DNA from: Phascolarctos cinereus
Taxonomy: Eukaryota; Chordata; Mammalia; Diprotodontia; Phascolarctidae
NCBI RefSeq assembly: GCF_002099425.1
Contig: NW_018344058.1
Location: 4,712,001-4,776,000, forward strand
Direction: 5' to 3'
Length of the DNA: 64,000 bases
The notes beneath the pieces were generated by a model. The model was not told the origin of the DNA, ran no database searches, and worked only from the letters and a program-made list of their open reading frames with translations. How positions within the stretch are numbered: the first letter of the stretch is position 1; every line of letters starts with the position of its first letter. A program made the position numbers and the translations under genes. Of this stretch, positions 55,555-64,000 are shown piece by piece.

Positions 55555-55850
55555 CAAAATGTAGCTTCAGTGTGAGTGGTGTTTAGGGGAGGTTGTGAAA
55601 CCAGTCTGAAAGACGATGCGTGGAAGGAAAGCATCTGTTGGTGAGAGATAATTCCGGTTGGTTTGTGGAAGAATGTTGGAGAATGGCCGAATAAGTGATT
55701 TTGTGGTGAGAGCGATTTCAGGGTTGTGTAGCAAAGAGGGAGAGAGTGACTGAGTGAGTTGGTGTGTAGAGAGAGAATTGTAGTGTGAGAAAGTGTGTCC
55801 TGCATGTGAGTGATTCAGTGGCTGGCTCCGGAGCTAGAGGACCAGGCATC
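55555..55850. other. G/T-rich, C-poor strand-asymmetric stretch
   Basis: It is rich in GTGAGTG, GTGTGTAGAGAG and TGTGAGAAAGTGTG phrases on the + strand, with several CpGs for this window. There is no coding frame of note and no family assigned. Confidence 0.45.
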
Positions 55851-55924
55851 AAATCTTTTTTTTGAAATTTAGTACTTGTGGATCCTTGGGCACATCTCAA
55901 AATCCCTGGGTCTCAGTGTTTTAG

Positions 55925-56050
55925 AGACAGCTGGATGGAATAGTGAATAGAGTGCTGGTCTTGGGATCAGAAAGAACTGAATTAAAATTTGACCCCAGAC
56001 ACTAGCTGTGTGACCTTGGGCAAGTGACCTAAACTCTGTGTGCCTCATTT
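55925..56050 (+). mobile_element. tRNA-derived SINE head and core, sense
   Basis: 'GACAGCTGGATGGAATAGTG', 'AATAGAGTGCTGGTCTTGGG' (A-box side), 'AAATTTGACCCCAGACACTA' (B-box side), 'GCTGTGTGACCTTGGGCAAG' and 'TGTGTGCCTCATTTTTGC'. The 3' tail is missing. Confidence 0.85.
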
Positions 56051-56099
56051 TTGCCCCATCCTAAGGGCTTACAGCAAGTTGCTGTTTTCTTTCCCCAGG

Positions 56100-56600
56100 A
56101 TTCCTTTTACCATCTCATGCTCATAGGTAGCATTACTATCTTGCTAGATAATCAGGGATTGAAAGCCCAAAGTTCAGGCCATGGTATATGCTATGCTACC
56201 AGCACTAGTTATGGGCTCTGGACTTGGTTGTCTCTCAATAATCCTATAGTCCTTTCCTTCTTTGCACTAATCTTGACCTTCTAATCCTAGAATTTCCCTT
56301 ATCTGGGGCCTTTTTGCCTTAGATCATCTCATTCTCAATGTGGTCTGTTCATCATGAAATAGCCTTCTGCAAGACCCACTCCTACCCCCACTGGCAAGTT
56401 CCTCCTGGAGCCTCTATTTTGTAAAGGGCTCAGTTTGATCTGTTTTCATTCCCTTACCAGTCCTGGAATAGGCTCTGGGCTTGGTTGCCTCTCGATACCA
56501 CTAGTCCTCCCTTCCTGAAAATGTTCCTGACTTTCCGAACTTTGAAATTGTGTGCTTTTGCCAGGTACTTTCATCCCAACTCACTCCTGCTCCCACTCTC
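56100..56600 (+). repeat. diverged direct duplication of about 255 bases
   Basis: 'GGGCTCTGGACTTGGTTGTC' with 'CTCTCAATAATCCTATAGTC' (56213-56290) recurs as 'GGCTCTGGGCTTGGTTGCCT' with 'CTCGATACCACTAGTCCTCC' (56467-56545). A CCCACTCCTACCCCCACTGG / CTCACTCCTGCTCCCACTCT phrase also recurs. The family is unknown. Confidence 0.55.
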
Positions 56601-56609
56601 CCTTTTAAG

Positions 56610-56749
56610 CTCTTTTTTGGGTATTGTCTTCCCCTATTAGAATGTAAACTCCCTGTGAGAGCAGAGGCTATCTTTCTTATTGCTTATATTTGTATTTCCA
56701 GAGCTTATCACAGTGCCCGCCACTCAGCAAGTGCTTAATAAATGCTTGT
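56610..56749 (+). mobile_element. L2 LINE 3' end
   Basis: 'AGAATGTAAACTCCCTGTGA', 'CAGAGCTTATCACAGTGCCC', 'GCAAGTGCTTAATAAATGCT', followed directly by a TTCC simple repeat. Confidence 0.88.
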
Positions 56750-56890
56750 TTCCTTCCTCCCTCCTTCCTTCTTTCTTCCTTGCTTCCTCCCTCCCTCCCT
56801 TCTTCTCCTTCCTTCTTTCCTTCCTTTATTCCTTTCTTCCTCATTACCTCCCTCCCTCCTTCTCTCCTTCTTCCTTCTTTCCTTCCTTCT
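56750..56890. repeat. (TTCC)n / (TTCT)n microsatellite
   Basis: An interrupted tetramer array of about 140 bases that grows out of the end of the L2 at 56610. Confidence 0.95.
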
Positions 56891-57099
56891 GCATACTTAC
56901 CTATTCTTCAAGCTCAATGATATACCAGGTTGTCAGAGACAGGTTAACCTTGGAAGGATAAAAATATGTGTGATAAAAATATGTACAAAGCTAAATAAAT
57001 ACAAGGTATCTACTAATTTATTACAAAGTAATTTCAAGAGGAAGAGAAAACTAACAATTGAAGAAAATCAGGAAACCTTCATATTGGAAAATGTACCTG

Positions 57100-58480
57100 A
57101 GCTGTGGAAATGAGGAGGCACTCCCAACATGGGCAAGTATGCAAAGGCACAGGAGTGGAAGATGGTACATTATGTATCAGGGAATAGCTAGTGGGCTAGT
57201 CTGAACGGAACAGAGAATTCATGAAACGATAAGAAATTAGCATGGAAAGATAGGTAGGGGTCAGATTATGGAAGACTTTAAATGCTAGGCGTAGAAATTT
57301 GTATTTGACCCTAGAGGCAGTAGGGAACTATTGACATTTTTGAGTAGGGAAATGACATGTTCAGATCTGTGTTTTGAATGTAGCAATTTGGTAGTTGTCT
57401 GGAGGATGGAATGAAGAAAGGAGAAGCAATTCAGAGGCCAAGAATTGTGAAGGCTTGAATCAGGACAATAACTATGTGAGTGATATTGCAAAGGCAAAAT
57501 CAATAAGATTTAGCAACTGATTTGATATGGTGGGAGGAGGAAGCAGGTAAGGGGGGGAAGTAATTATAACCTTGGGGTTGTGAACCTGAATGATTAGGAG
57601 AATTGTGATACCCTCAATAGAAATAGAGAGGTGGGGACAATGAATATATTTTGGGCAAAATTTGAATTATGTTTTAGACATGATAAATTTGAGATACCAG
57701 TTGTGGAGATGTCCAGCAGATAGTAATATTGGATTGGAGTTTAGGAGAAAAAAATGAGGGCTTCATGTATACATTTGGGATTCATACTCCAAGAGATGCT
57801 AATAGAACCTATGGAAGCTGATGAGATCACCAAGAGGGTGGATATATAAAGAGAAGAAGAAAGGTCTTAAGTAGAGCACTTATCAGGTTGGAGGAGAACA
57901 ATGAACAAAGAAGAATGAGAAATAAAGATCAATCCGTAGGAGAAAAATCAAGCAAGAACAGTGTCACAGAAGCCAAGAAAGGAAAGAGTTTCCAGGAGGG
58001 GGTGTTTGGCAGTGTCCAAAACTAATGGTAAGTCAAGGAGATCAAGGACTAAGACGAGGTTATTGGATGTAGTACCTTCAAAAATCATTGGTAACCTTGG
58101 AAAGAACAATTTCCGTCAAGTGGTAGTGACAGAATGATTGCAGATACTTGAGAATTATGTTGGATAAAAGGAAATAGAGGCAACAAATGTAGTTAATCCT
58201 TTTTAGGAGTTTGGTTATAAAAGGAAACAAACAGATAAAGGACAATGGGTTAAGGAGATAGAAGTTTAAGTGAAGATTTTTTTGTTTGTTTTAAAGATGG
58301 GGGAGACTTTGGCATGTTTTCAAGTGCCAGAGAAAGAGCTAGTGGATAATGAAAGTGCTTGCAGTGGTCAAAACTAACTCCAGTATTTACTTAAAGCTTA
58401 GGATAATAGAAAAAAGTGCTACTACTAAAGGAAATGGGGTAGCTGGGAAACGGAGTGAGTTTTTAGGGAAAAAAAATTCA
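57100..58480 (-). mobile_element. L2 LINE ORF2, antisense, first copy
   Basis: The reverse strand carries L2 ORF2. Near 57990-58045 it reads VLDLLDLPLVLDTAKHP, aligning with the RT motif LLDLSAAFDTVDHxIL. To its left lie 'GATTATGGAAGACTTTAAAT' and 'GGGAAATGACATGTTCAGAT' blocks, and to its right 'GGGGGAGACTTTGGCATGTT'. Old and frame-broken. Confidence 0.8.
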
Positions 58481-58559
58481 GTTTTATAAATTACAGACCT
58501 TTAGAATCCAGCCAATCTAGTCCAACCAATACCTGAACAACTTTAAAGAGTCAGTGTGA

Positions 58560-59265
58560 TTTATAGCTGACTATAACATATAAACATTTGAAAATGTGAG
58601 AGGGATGGGGATGTAGATTTGGGAGTCATCCACATGGAAATAATTGTTGAAGCAATGTTGAGTAGAGCACTCGAATAAAACAATGCATCATATGTACTGT
58701 AACTTGTCTGACTATTGTGTAAAGTTTCATTAATAAGCCAAAGACATGTTTAAAACAGTTTCACTAATGAAGTAAATGTTGAAATGAAAAGACAGAGGGC
58801 CAAGGACAGACAGAAGAAACCTGAGTATAGTAATCATTAGGAAGAAGAGGAGCCAGCAAAGAAAAAGAGAAAGATCAGTTAGAAAGGTGGGAAGACCAAG
58901 GAAATCCAATGTCACAGAGACTAAAAAAGGAAAGAATCTTAGGCAGGAGTCTATAGTCAGCAGTATAAAATGACAGAAAGGTCAAGAAGCATGAGGAGTT
59001 AGAAATGATCCTTGGATTTGTCAAGAAGGAGGTCATTGGTAATATGTGAAAGAATAGTCCCAGTAGAGTGTAGGGAATACAGATCAGACTATAGGAGTTT
59101 GAGTAAAGAATAAATAGGTAGGAAGTAAAGGGAATAGATATAGCTTATATGTTCAGGGAATTTTCTGAGAAAGAGGATGATAGCTAGAAAGAAGATCTGG
59201 ATTCTGGTATATTTTCTGTTCAGACAAAGGAGATGAACATCTTCACAGGTAGGAAAGAAGGCATT
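58560..59265 (-). mobile_element. L2 LINE ORF2, antisense, second copy
   Basis: It repeats the L2 region already seen at 57760-58330 (e.g. 'GGATTTGTCAAGAAGGAGGT' with 'CATTGGTAATATGTGAAAGA' near 59018-59055, and a GTCATCCACATGGAAATAAT block at 58625). It is therefore a second L2 copy in the same orientation, not a continuation. An unclassified piece of about 100 bases at 58668-58775 interrupts it. Confidence 0.75.
58668..58775 (+). repeat. unclassified ~100-base repeat, copy 1
   Basis: 'ATCATATGTACTGTAACTTG' and 'GTTTCATTAATAAGCC' recur at 63886-63975 in the same orientation at about 80 percent by eye. It interrupts L2 sequence here. Confidence 0.65.
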
Positions 59266-59272
59266 TCCTTAG

Positions 59273-59350
59273 TCATCGATTCAGTTAATTATTTAACAAA
59301 CATTTGTTAAGTGTCTACTATATGGAGAGATGGAGAAAAAAACAAGACAA
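59273..59350 (-). mobile_element. L2 LINE 3' end, antisense
   Basis: 'TTTAACAAACATTTGTTAAG', 'TGTCTACTATATGGAGAGAT', 'CAATCCTTGTCCTTATATTT' is the reversed L2 3' end, from a third copy. Confidence 0.7.
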
Positions 59351-59394
59351 TCCTTGTCCTTATATTTCACTGAATGATAAGCAACTTTTTTTCT

Positions 59395-60330
59395 TTAAAA
59401 AATGAGTTCTTTTTAATTTGATTAATATTTTATGTTTCACAAATACATATAAAATATTTTTGAATATTCATTTTTTAAAAAATTTGAGTTTGAAATTCTG
59501 TCCCTCTCTATATACCCTCAGCCCTCCCTGAGAAAGCAAAAATTTTGACATAGCTTACATATGTGCAGTCATGCAAAACATATTTCCATATTAATCATGT
59601 TGTGAAAGAAAACACAGGGCAAAAAAAAGTCCACAAAAATAAAGAAAGCAAAAAAATTATGCTTTGATTTACACTTAAACTCCATCAGTTCTTTCTCTGG
59701 AGGTGGACAGCAATTTTCATCGTTAGTCCTTCATTGTATTGTTGAGAGTAGCTAAGTCATCCACAGGTGATTATCATATAATACTGCTGTTACTGTGTAC
59801 AATGTTTTCCTGATTCTTCTCACTTCACTTTGCATTGGTTCATGTAAGTCTTTCCAGGGTTTATCTGAAATCAGTCTGCTTGTCATTTCTTATAGCACAA
59901 TAATATTCAGCCTTTCTCCAATTGATGAGCATCCCTTCAATTTCCAATTCTTTGCCACCATAAAAAGAGCTGATACAAAATTTTTTTTTTTGGTACAAAT
60001 ATGTCCTTTTCCTTTTTTTTTTAAAAAATCTCTGTTGGATATGGATGTAACAGTGATATTGCTATATCAAAGAGCATGTACAGATTTATGGCCTTTTGGG
60101 AATGGTTCCAAATTGCTCTCCAAAATGGTTGCATCAGTTTAGAACTCCACCAACAATGCATTAGTACCCCAATTTTCCCACATCTCCTCCAACATTTATC
60201 ATTTATCTTTTCTGTCACATCTGTGATTTAGAACATTTTTTATATGGCTATAAATAGCTTCAAATTCTTTGTCTGAAAACTGCCTATTCATATTCTTTGA
60301 CCATTTATCAATTGGTGAAAGGCTAGTTTT
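59395..60330 (-). mobile_element. L1 LINE, antisense: 3' UTR and ORF2 C-terminus
   Basis: 3' UTR (59395-59720), then reversed ORF2 end blocks. The frame at 60021-60218 reads TEKINDKCWRRCGKIGVLMHCWWSSKLMQPFWRAIWNHSQKA ... LFDIAISLLHPYPTEIF. Upstream of it is KNMNRQFSDKEFEAIYSHI-like sequence to about 60320. Here the sequence jumps to the endonuclease region of the same L1 type. Confidence 0.88.
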
Positions 60331-61270
60331 TCTAGTTGTTTATTTTTTTAGTTGCATGCCCAATTCATTGATTTGCTCTTTCCCTATTTTAATTGATATA
60401 AGTAAGCATTTAGAGATATAAATTTCCTCCTAAGTACTGCTTTGGCTACATCCCATAAATTTTGGTACATAATCTCATTGTTGTCATTCTCTTTAATGAA
60501 ATAATTGATTGTATTAATTTGTGATTTGTTCTTTGACTCATTCTTTAGGATTAGATTATTTATTTTCCAAGGAATTTTTAATCTGTTTCAACAATCCTTT
60601 ATTGGTATAACTTTTATTGTGTTATGATGTAAAAAGGATACATTTAATATTTCTGCATTTCTGTATTTGGTTGTGAAGTTTTTAATGCCTTAATGAAGTC
60701 AATTTTTATGTAGGTTCCATGTGCCACTGAGAAAAAAAAAAGGTATCTTCCTTCCTATTTGCATTCAATTTTCTCCAGAGGTCTATCATATCTAACTTTC
60801 CTAAAATTCTATTCATTTCTTTAACTTCTTTCTTATTTATCTTTTTGGGTAGATTTATCTAATTCTGAAAGGGGCAAGTTGAGGTTCCTTCACTAGTGTG
60901 ATTTTGTTGTCTGTTTCCTCCTGTAACTCATTTAACTTTTCCTTTATGAATTTAGGTGCTATACCATTTGCTACATATGTGTTTAGTATTGATATTACTT
61001 CATTGTCTATGGTACCTTTTAGCAAATATAGTTTCTCTGCTTATCTGTTTTAATTAGATTTATTTTTGTTTTTGCTTTGTCTGAGATCATGATTGATAAC
61101 CCTGTTGTTTTTTTTTTTAACTTCAGTTGAAGCATTATAGAGTTACTTTGTGTATGTCTGCTTCAAATGTGTTTCTCTTCAACAACATATTGTAGGATTT
61201 TGGTTTTTATTCTACAGTGCTATCTGTTTCTGTTTTATGGGTGAATTCATCCCATTCACATTCACAGTTA
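60331..61270 (-). mobile_element. L1 LINE, antisense: ORF2 N-terminal endonuclease region
   Basis: In reverse: GTIDNEVISILNTYVANGIAPKFIKEKLNELQEETDN (about 60900-61020), matching ELTILNIYAPNTGAPRFI. Before it sit NxRVxxxxL and HLKQTYTK-like residues, then the ORF2 start 'GTGAATGTGAATGGGATGAA' near 61245-61265 (LNVNGmNSP). Together with the part to 60330, about 60 percent of ORF2, including the RT, is missing. Confidence 0.82.
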
Positions 61271-61930
61271 TGATTACTGTTTATCCCTCTATTCTGTTTT
61301 TCTACCATTTATCCTTGTCTCACTCTCCTTTCCCCCGTCCTCCCTTAAAAGTGTTTTGCTTCTAACTACAGCCTTTCCCAACCTGCCCTCCTTTCTATCA
61401 TCCCTCCACTCCTACTTCCCTGTTGGCTAAGATAGATTTCTATACCCAACTGAGTGTGTATGTTATCCCACTTTGAGACAATTCTGATGAGAGTAAGGTT
61501 CAAGAGTTGCCTGCCACTCCCCCCATTTTCACCTTCACTATAAAAGCTCTTTTGTGCCTCTTTCATGTGACATAATTTACCCCATTCTATCTTTCCCTTC
61601 CTTCTTCCCTCAGTGCATTCCTTTTTCTCATTCCTTAATTTCATTTTTTTTTTGGATATCATCCCATTATAGTCAATTCACACCTGTGACCTCTGTCTGT
61701 GTACACTCCTTCTAACTGCCTTAATAGAGAAAAAGTCCTTAGGAGTTACAAGTATCATCTTCCCATGTCAGATGTAAACAGTGATACAGTAAATAGTATA
61801 ACCTTATTAAATCCCTTATGATTTTTCTTTCCCATATATCTTTTTATGGTTCTCTTGAGTCTTGTGTTTGAATGTCAGCTTTGTTCTTTATCAGGAAAGT
61901 CGTTCATTAAACATCCATTTTTCCTCCCTG
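61271..61930 (-). mobile_element. L1 LINE, antisense: inter-ORF spacer
   Basis: CT-rich on the + strand. It is homologous in reverse to 27661-28225 of the sense L1, so it is an authentic part of this L1 family and not other sequence. Confidence 0.8.
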
Positions 61931-62426
61931 GAAGGATTGTGCTTAGTTTTGCTGGGTAAGTGATTCTTACTTGTAATCCTAGTTTTTTGCTTTCCAGAAA
62001 ATCATATTCCAAGCCCTTTGATCCTTTATGTAGAAGCTGCTAAATCTTGGGTTATCCTGACTGTAGCTCCGTGATATTATAATTGTTTTTTTTCTGGCTA
62101 CTTGCAATGTTTTTTCCTTGACCTGGGAGCTCTGGAATTTGGCTATAATATTCCTGGGAATTTTCATTTTGTATCTCTTTCAGGAGATGATCAGTGGATT
62201 CTTTCAATTTCTATTTTATCTTCTGTTTCTAGAATTCAAGACAGTTTTCCTGGATAATTTCTTGGAATATTTCTAGTTTTGTTTTTTATTTTATCATGGC
62301 TTTCAGGTAGTCCAATAATTCTGAAATGATCTCTTCTCAATCTATTTTCCAGGTCAGTTGTTCTTCTGATGAAATATTTCACATTCTCTTCTTTTTTTCA
62401 TTATTTTTTATTTTGTTTTATTGTTT
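61931..62426 (-). mobile_element. L1 LINE, antisense: ORF1 C-terminal and RRM part
   Basis: The frame at 61979-62167 includes MKIPRNIIAKFQSSQVKEKTLQVARKK and, in a shifted frame, YIKDQRAWNMIFWKAKN. These match the ORF1p C-terminal domain (ILQAARKK, LKDQRAWNMIFQKAKE). The RRM-like part follows toward 62400. A SINE splits ORF1 at 62427. Confidence 0.85.
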
Positions 62427-62579
62427 CTTTTTTTTTGGGGTGGGTGAGGCAATTGGGGTTAAGTGACTTGCCCAGAGTCACATAGCTAGTAAGTGCTATG
62501 TGTCTGAGGCTGGATTTGAACTCACATCCTCCTGACTCCAAGGTCGGTGCTCTATCCAGTTTGTCACCTAGCTGCCCCA
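62427..62579 (-). mobile_element. WSINE-type SINE, antisense, inserted in L1 ORF1
   Basis: T-run, then 'GGTGAGGCAATTGGGGTTAA', 'GTGACTTGCCCAGAGTCACA', 'TGGATTTGAACTCACATCCT', 'GCTCTATCCAGTTTGTCACC', 'TAGCTGCCCC'. Near complete and close to the 21717 copy. It interrupts the ORF1 coiled coil of the antisense L1. Confidence 0.92.
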
Positions 62580-63835
62580 AAACCTTTGCCTTCATTTTTG
62601 TTTTAGGCTTTTTGGTGTGTTTTATTGTTTCTTGATGTCTCATAAAGTCATTAGTTTCCACTTGTGCAATTCTAATTTTGAAGGAATTATTTTCCTCACA
62701 TTTGGCCATCCTACTTTTTTCCCCCCCAGTTCTACTTTTTAAGGAGTTGTTTTCTTCAGTGGATTTTTGCATCTCTTTTTCCATTAGGGTAATTCTGCTT
62801 TTTGAGGGATTTTTCTCTTCAGTGGATTTTTTGTGCCTCTTTTTAATATTTGGTCTATTCTGTTTTTGTTGGTATTATTATTTTCTTCAGCATTTTTTGT
62901 GCCTCCTTTTCCAAGCTGTCTACTCTTTCTTGTATCACTCTCATTTCTTTTCATTTTTCCTCTGCTTTTCTTATTTGATTTTTAGAATCCTTTTTGATCT
63001 CTTCCAGAGCCTGAGACCAATTTGCATTTTTCTTTGAGGCTTTGCCTGTGGCTGTTTTGCTCTTTGTCACTATAGTAACTTTCTATTGTCAGATTCTTTT
63101 TTTATGTTTGCTCATTTCCCCAGCCCATTTCTTGACTTTTAACTTTATGTTAAAGTTGGAGACTGCTGCCAGGGTAAAGGAAGCATTGTCCCAAGCTTCA
63201 GTTTTTTTTTTTTTGTGCTGCTGTGTTCAGAGTTAGTTCTGGGAGTTTGTGGGTTTCAGTTCTTTCATTGTGGTATGATCTAAGCAGAGTGTAATTAATA
63301 CTTTCCTTGCCTGTATTATGGTCTGAGTGACCACAAGGACTATTTTCTGCCCTGGAACTGTGACCAAAGTCCCTGTTCCTGTTTGTCCTTCTCCTTGCTC
63401 TGGACCCAAACCTGGACCTCTGGACATTATGGGACCACATATGGGAACCACAAATGGGAAATGAAACAGAGTCTTGCACCCAGTGTCAGCAAAGGCACTG
63501 AGTGCGTGTAATCTCCTTCTGACTAATTTTCCAGTCCCCTTACTTGTGGGCTGAGGTCTCTGGAAGTCACTGCTACCACCACTGATTCAGTCACCTCCAA
63601 GATCTGCTGCTGCTGATTTGCTGGGGTGTGGCCTATGCTAGACTGTGTTCCACTCTCACTCCAGCCCTTTTTGGCCCACTTTCTACGTTGTCTTGAGCTG
63701 GAAAATTGTTTTATCCCTATCCTTTTCTTGGTTTTCCTGCTCCAGAGTTTGATTTGAGGCATTATTTTAGCATTATTTTGTGGGGAATTTTGGAGACGTC
63801 AGACAAATCCCTGCCTTTACTCTGCCATCTTCAAA
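62580..63835 (-). mobile_element. L1 LINE, antisense: ORF1 coiled coil and 5' UTR
   Basis: 62590-63000 in reverse is rich in E/K/N/L codons (EKEMQKSTEENNSLKSRTG, ENNSFKIRIAQVETNDFM), the ORF1 coiled coil. 63000-63835 is 5' UTR and ends 'TTTACTCTGCCATCTTC', the reverse of the GAAGATGGCAGAGTAAA start found also at 25703. So this copy keeps both ends of a full-length L1. Confidence 0.85.
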
Positions 63836-63885
63836 AAATAAATTATTTATGAAAATCTGAAGAGCCTAAGTCTTTGGGGGAATAC

Positions 63886-63975
63886 TTAAATGAAATAATA
63901 TATCATATATACTGTAATTTGTCTGACTTTCATGTAAAATTTCATTAATAAACCAGAATCATGATGAAAACAAAT
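63886..63975 (+). repeat. unclassified ~100-base repeat, copy 2
   Basis: 'ATCATATATACTGTAATTTG', 'AAATTTCATTAATAAACC' repeats 58668-58775. It follows the 5' end of the antisense L1 by about 50 bases. Confidence 0.65.
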
Positions 63976-64000
63976 CTAAGGCATTAATGTTTGTTTATGT

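Noticed and set aside
55820-55850. Possible primer-binding site (TGGCTCCGGAGC)
   Set aside because: It does not match the 3' end of a tRNA used for priming as I know them, and no LTR pair borders it.
56680-57113. Three overlapping frames of 76-123 codons rich in Ser, Leu, Pro and Phe
   Set aside because: Translations of the TTCC microsatellite and flanking L2 tail.
62678-63037. 119-codon hydrophobic frame that looks like a membrane protein
   Set aside because: It is the antisense of the L1 ORF1 coiled coil; Lys/Glu codons read backwards give Phe/Leu.

Overview
This 64 kb window looks like intronic DNA from a marsupial nuclear genome. It is AT-rich and CpG-poor and has no long open reading frame. 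It is packed with marsupial-type repeats: L1 copies with a characteristic spacer between ORF1 and ORF2, tRNA-headed SINEs of the Mar1 and WSINE kind, SINEs whose 3' ends match an RTE/BovB-like LINE, that RTE LINE itself, and many old L2, L3/CR1 and MIR-type fragments. The species cannot be fixed by reading alone.

The only host gene I can support is CCDC148, on the + strand. Two adjacent internal coding exons lie at 8122-8260 and 10160-10365, with good splice sites and a 1.9 kb intron between them. Their translation closely follows the human CCDC148 protein as I remember it. The second exon is one base short of the expected codon count and hits a stop 11 bases before its donor site. Either the gene is damaged in this animal or there is a one-base sequence error. 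No other exon was found, so the rest of the window is probably CCDC148 introns.

Layout. 1-3092: + strand L1 pieces, one inserted in another. 3093-4160: antisense L3/CR1. 4795-7815: antisense L1. 8122-10365: the CCDC148 exons. 11130-12165: antisense L1 with a microsatellite. 13391-14522: a 195-base direct repeat flanking a CTCF-like motif. 16830-20605: L3, RTE and L2 with SINEs inside them. 21950-22440: repeat-free, motif-dense candidate regulatory element. 23771-29860: a block of L1 5' ends, including a nearly perfect 152-base inverted copy. 30130-32105: L2 and RTE. 32900-37130: an unclassified inverted repeat pair and an antisense L1. 37556-45769: L1, MIR, L3 and microsatellites. 46378-52010: L2, L3, SINEs and a second candidate conserved element at 48690-49380. 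54180-59345: mostly antisense L2. 59395-63835: an antisense L1 that keeps both ends but lacks the middle of ORF2.

I found no new gene system. The points most worth following are the CCDC148 frameshift, the near-identical inverted L1 pieces, the CTCF-like site inside a duplicated block, the two candidate conserved elements and several repeats I could not classify. Repeat boundaries are read by eye and are approximate to about 10-30 bases unless target-site duplications are described.
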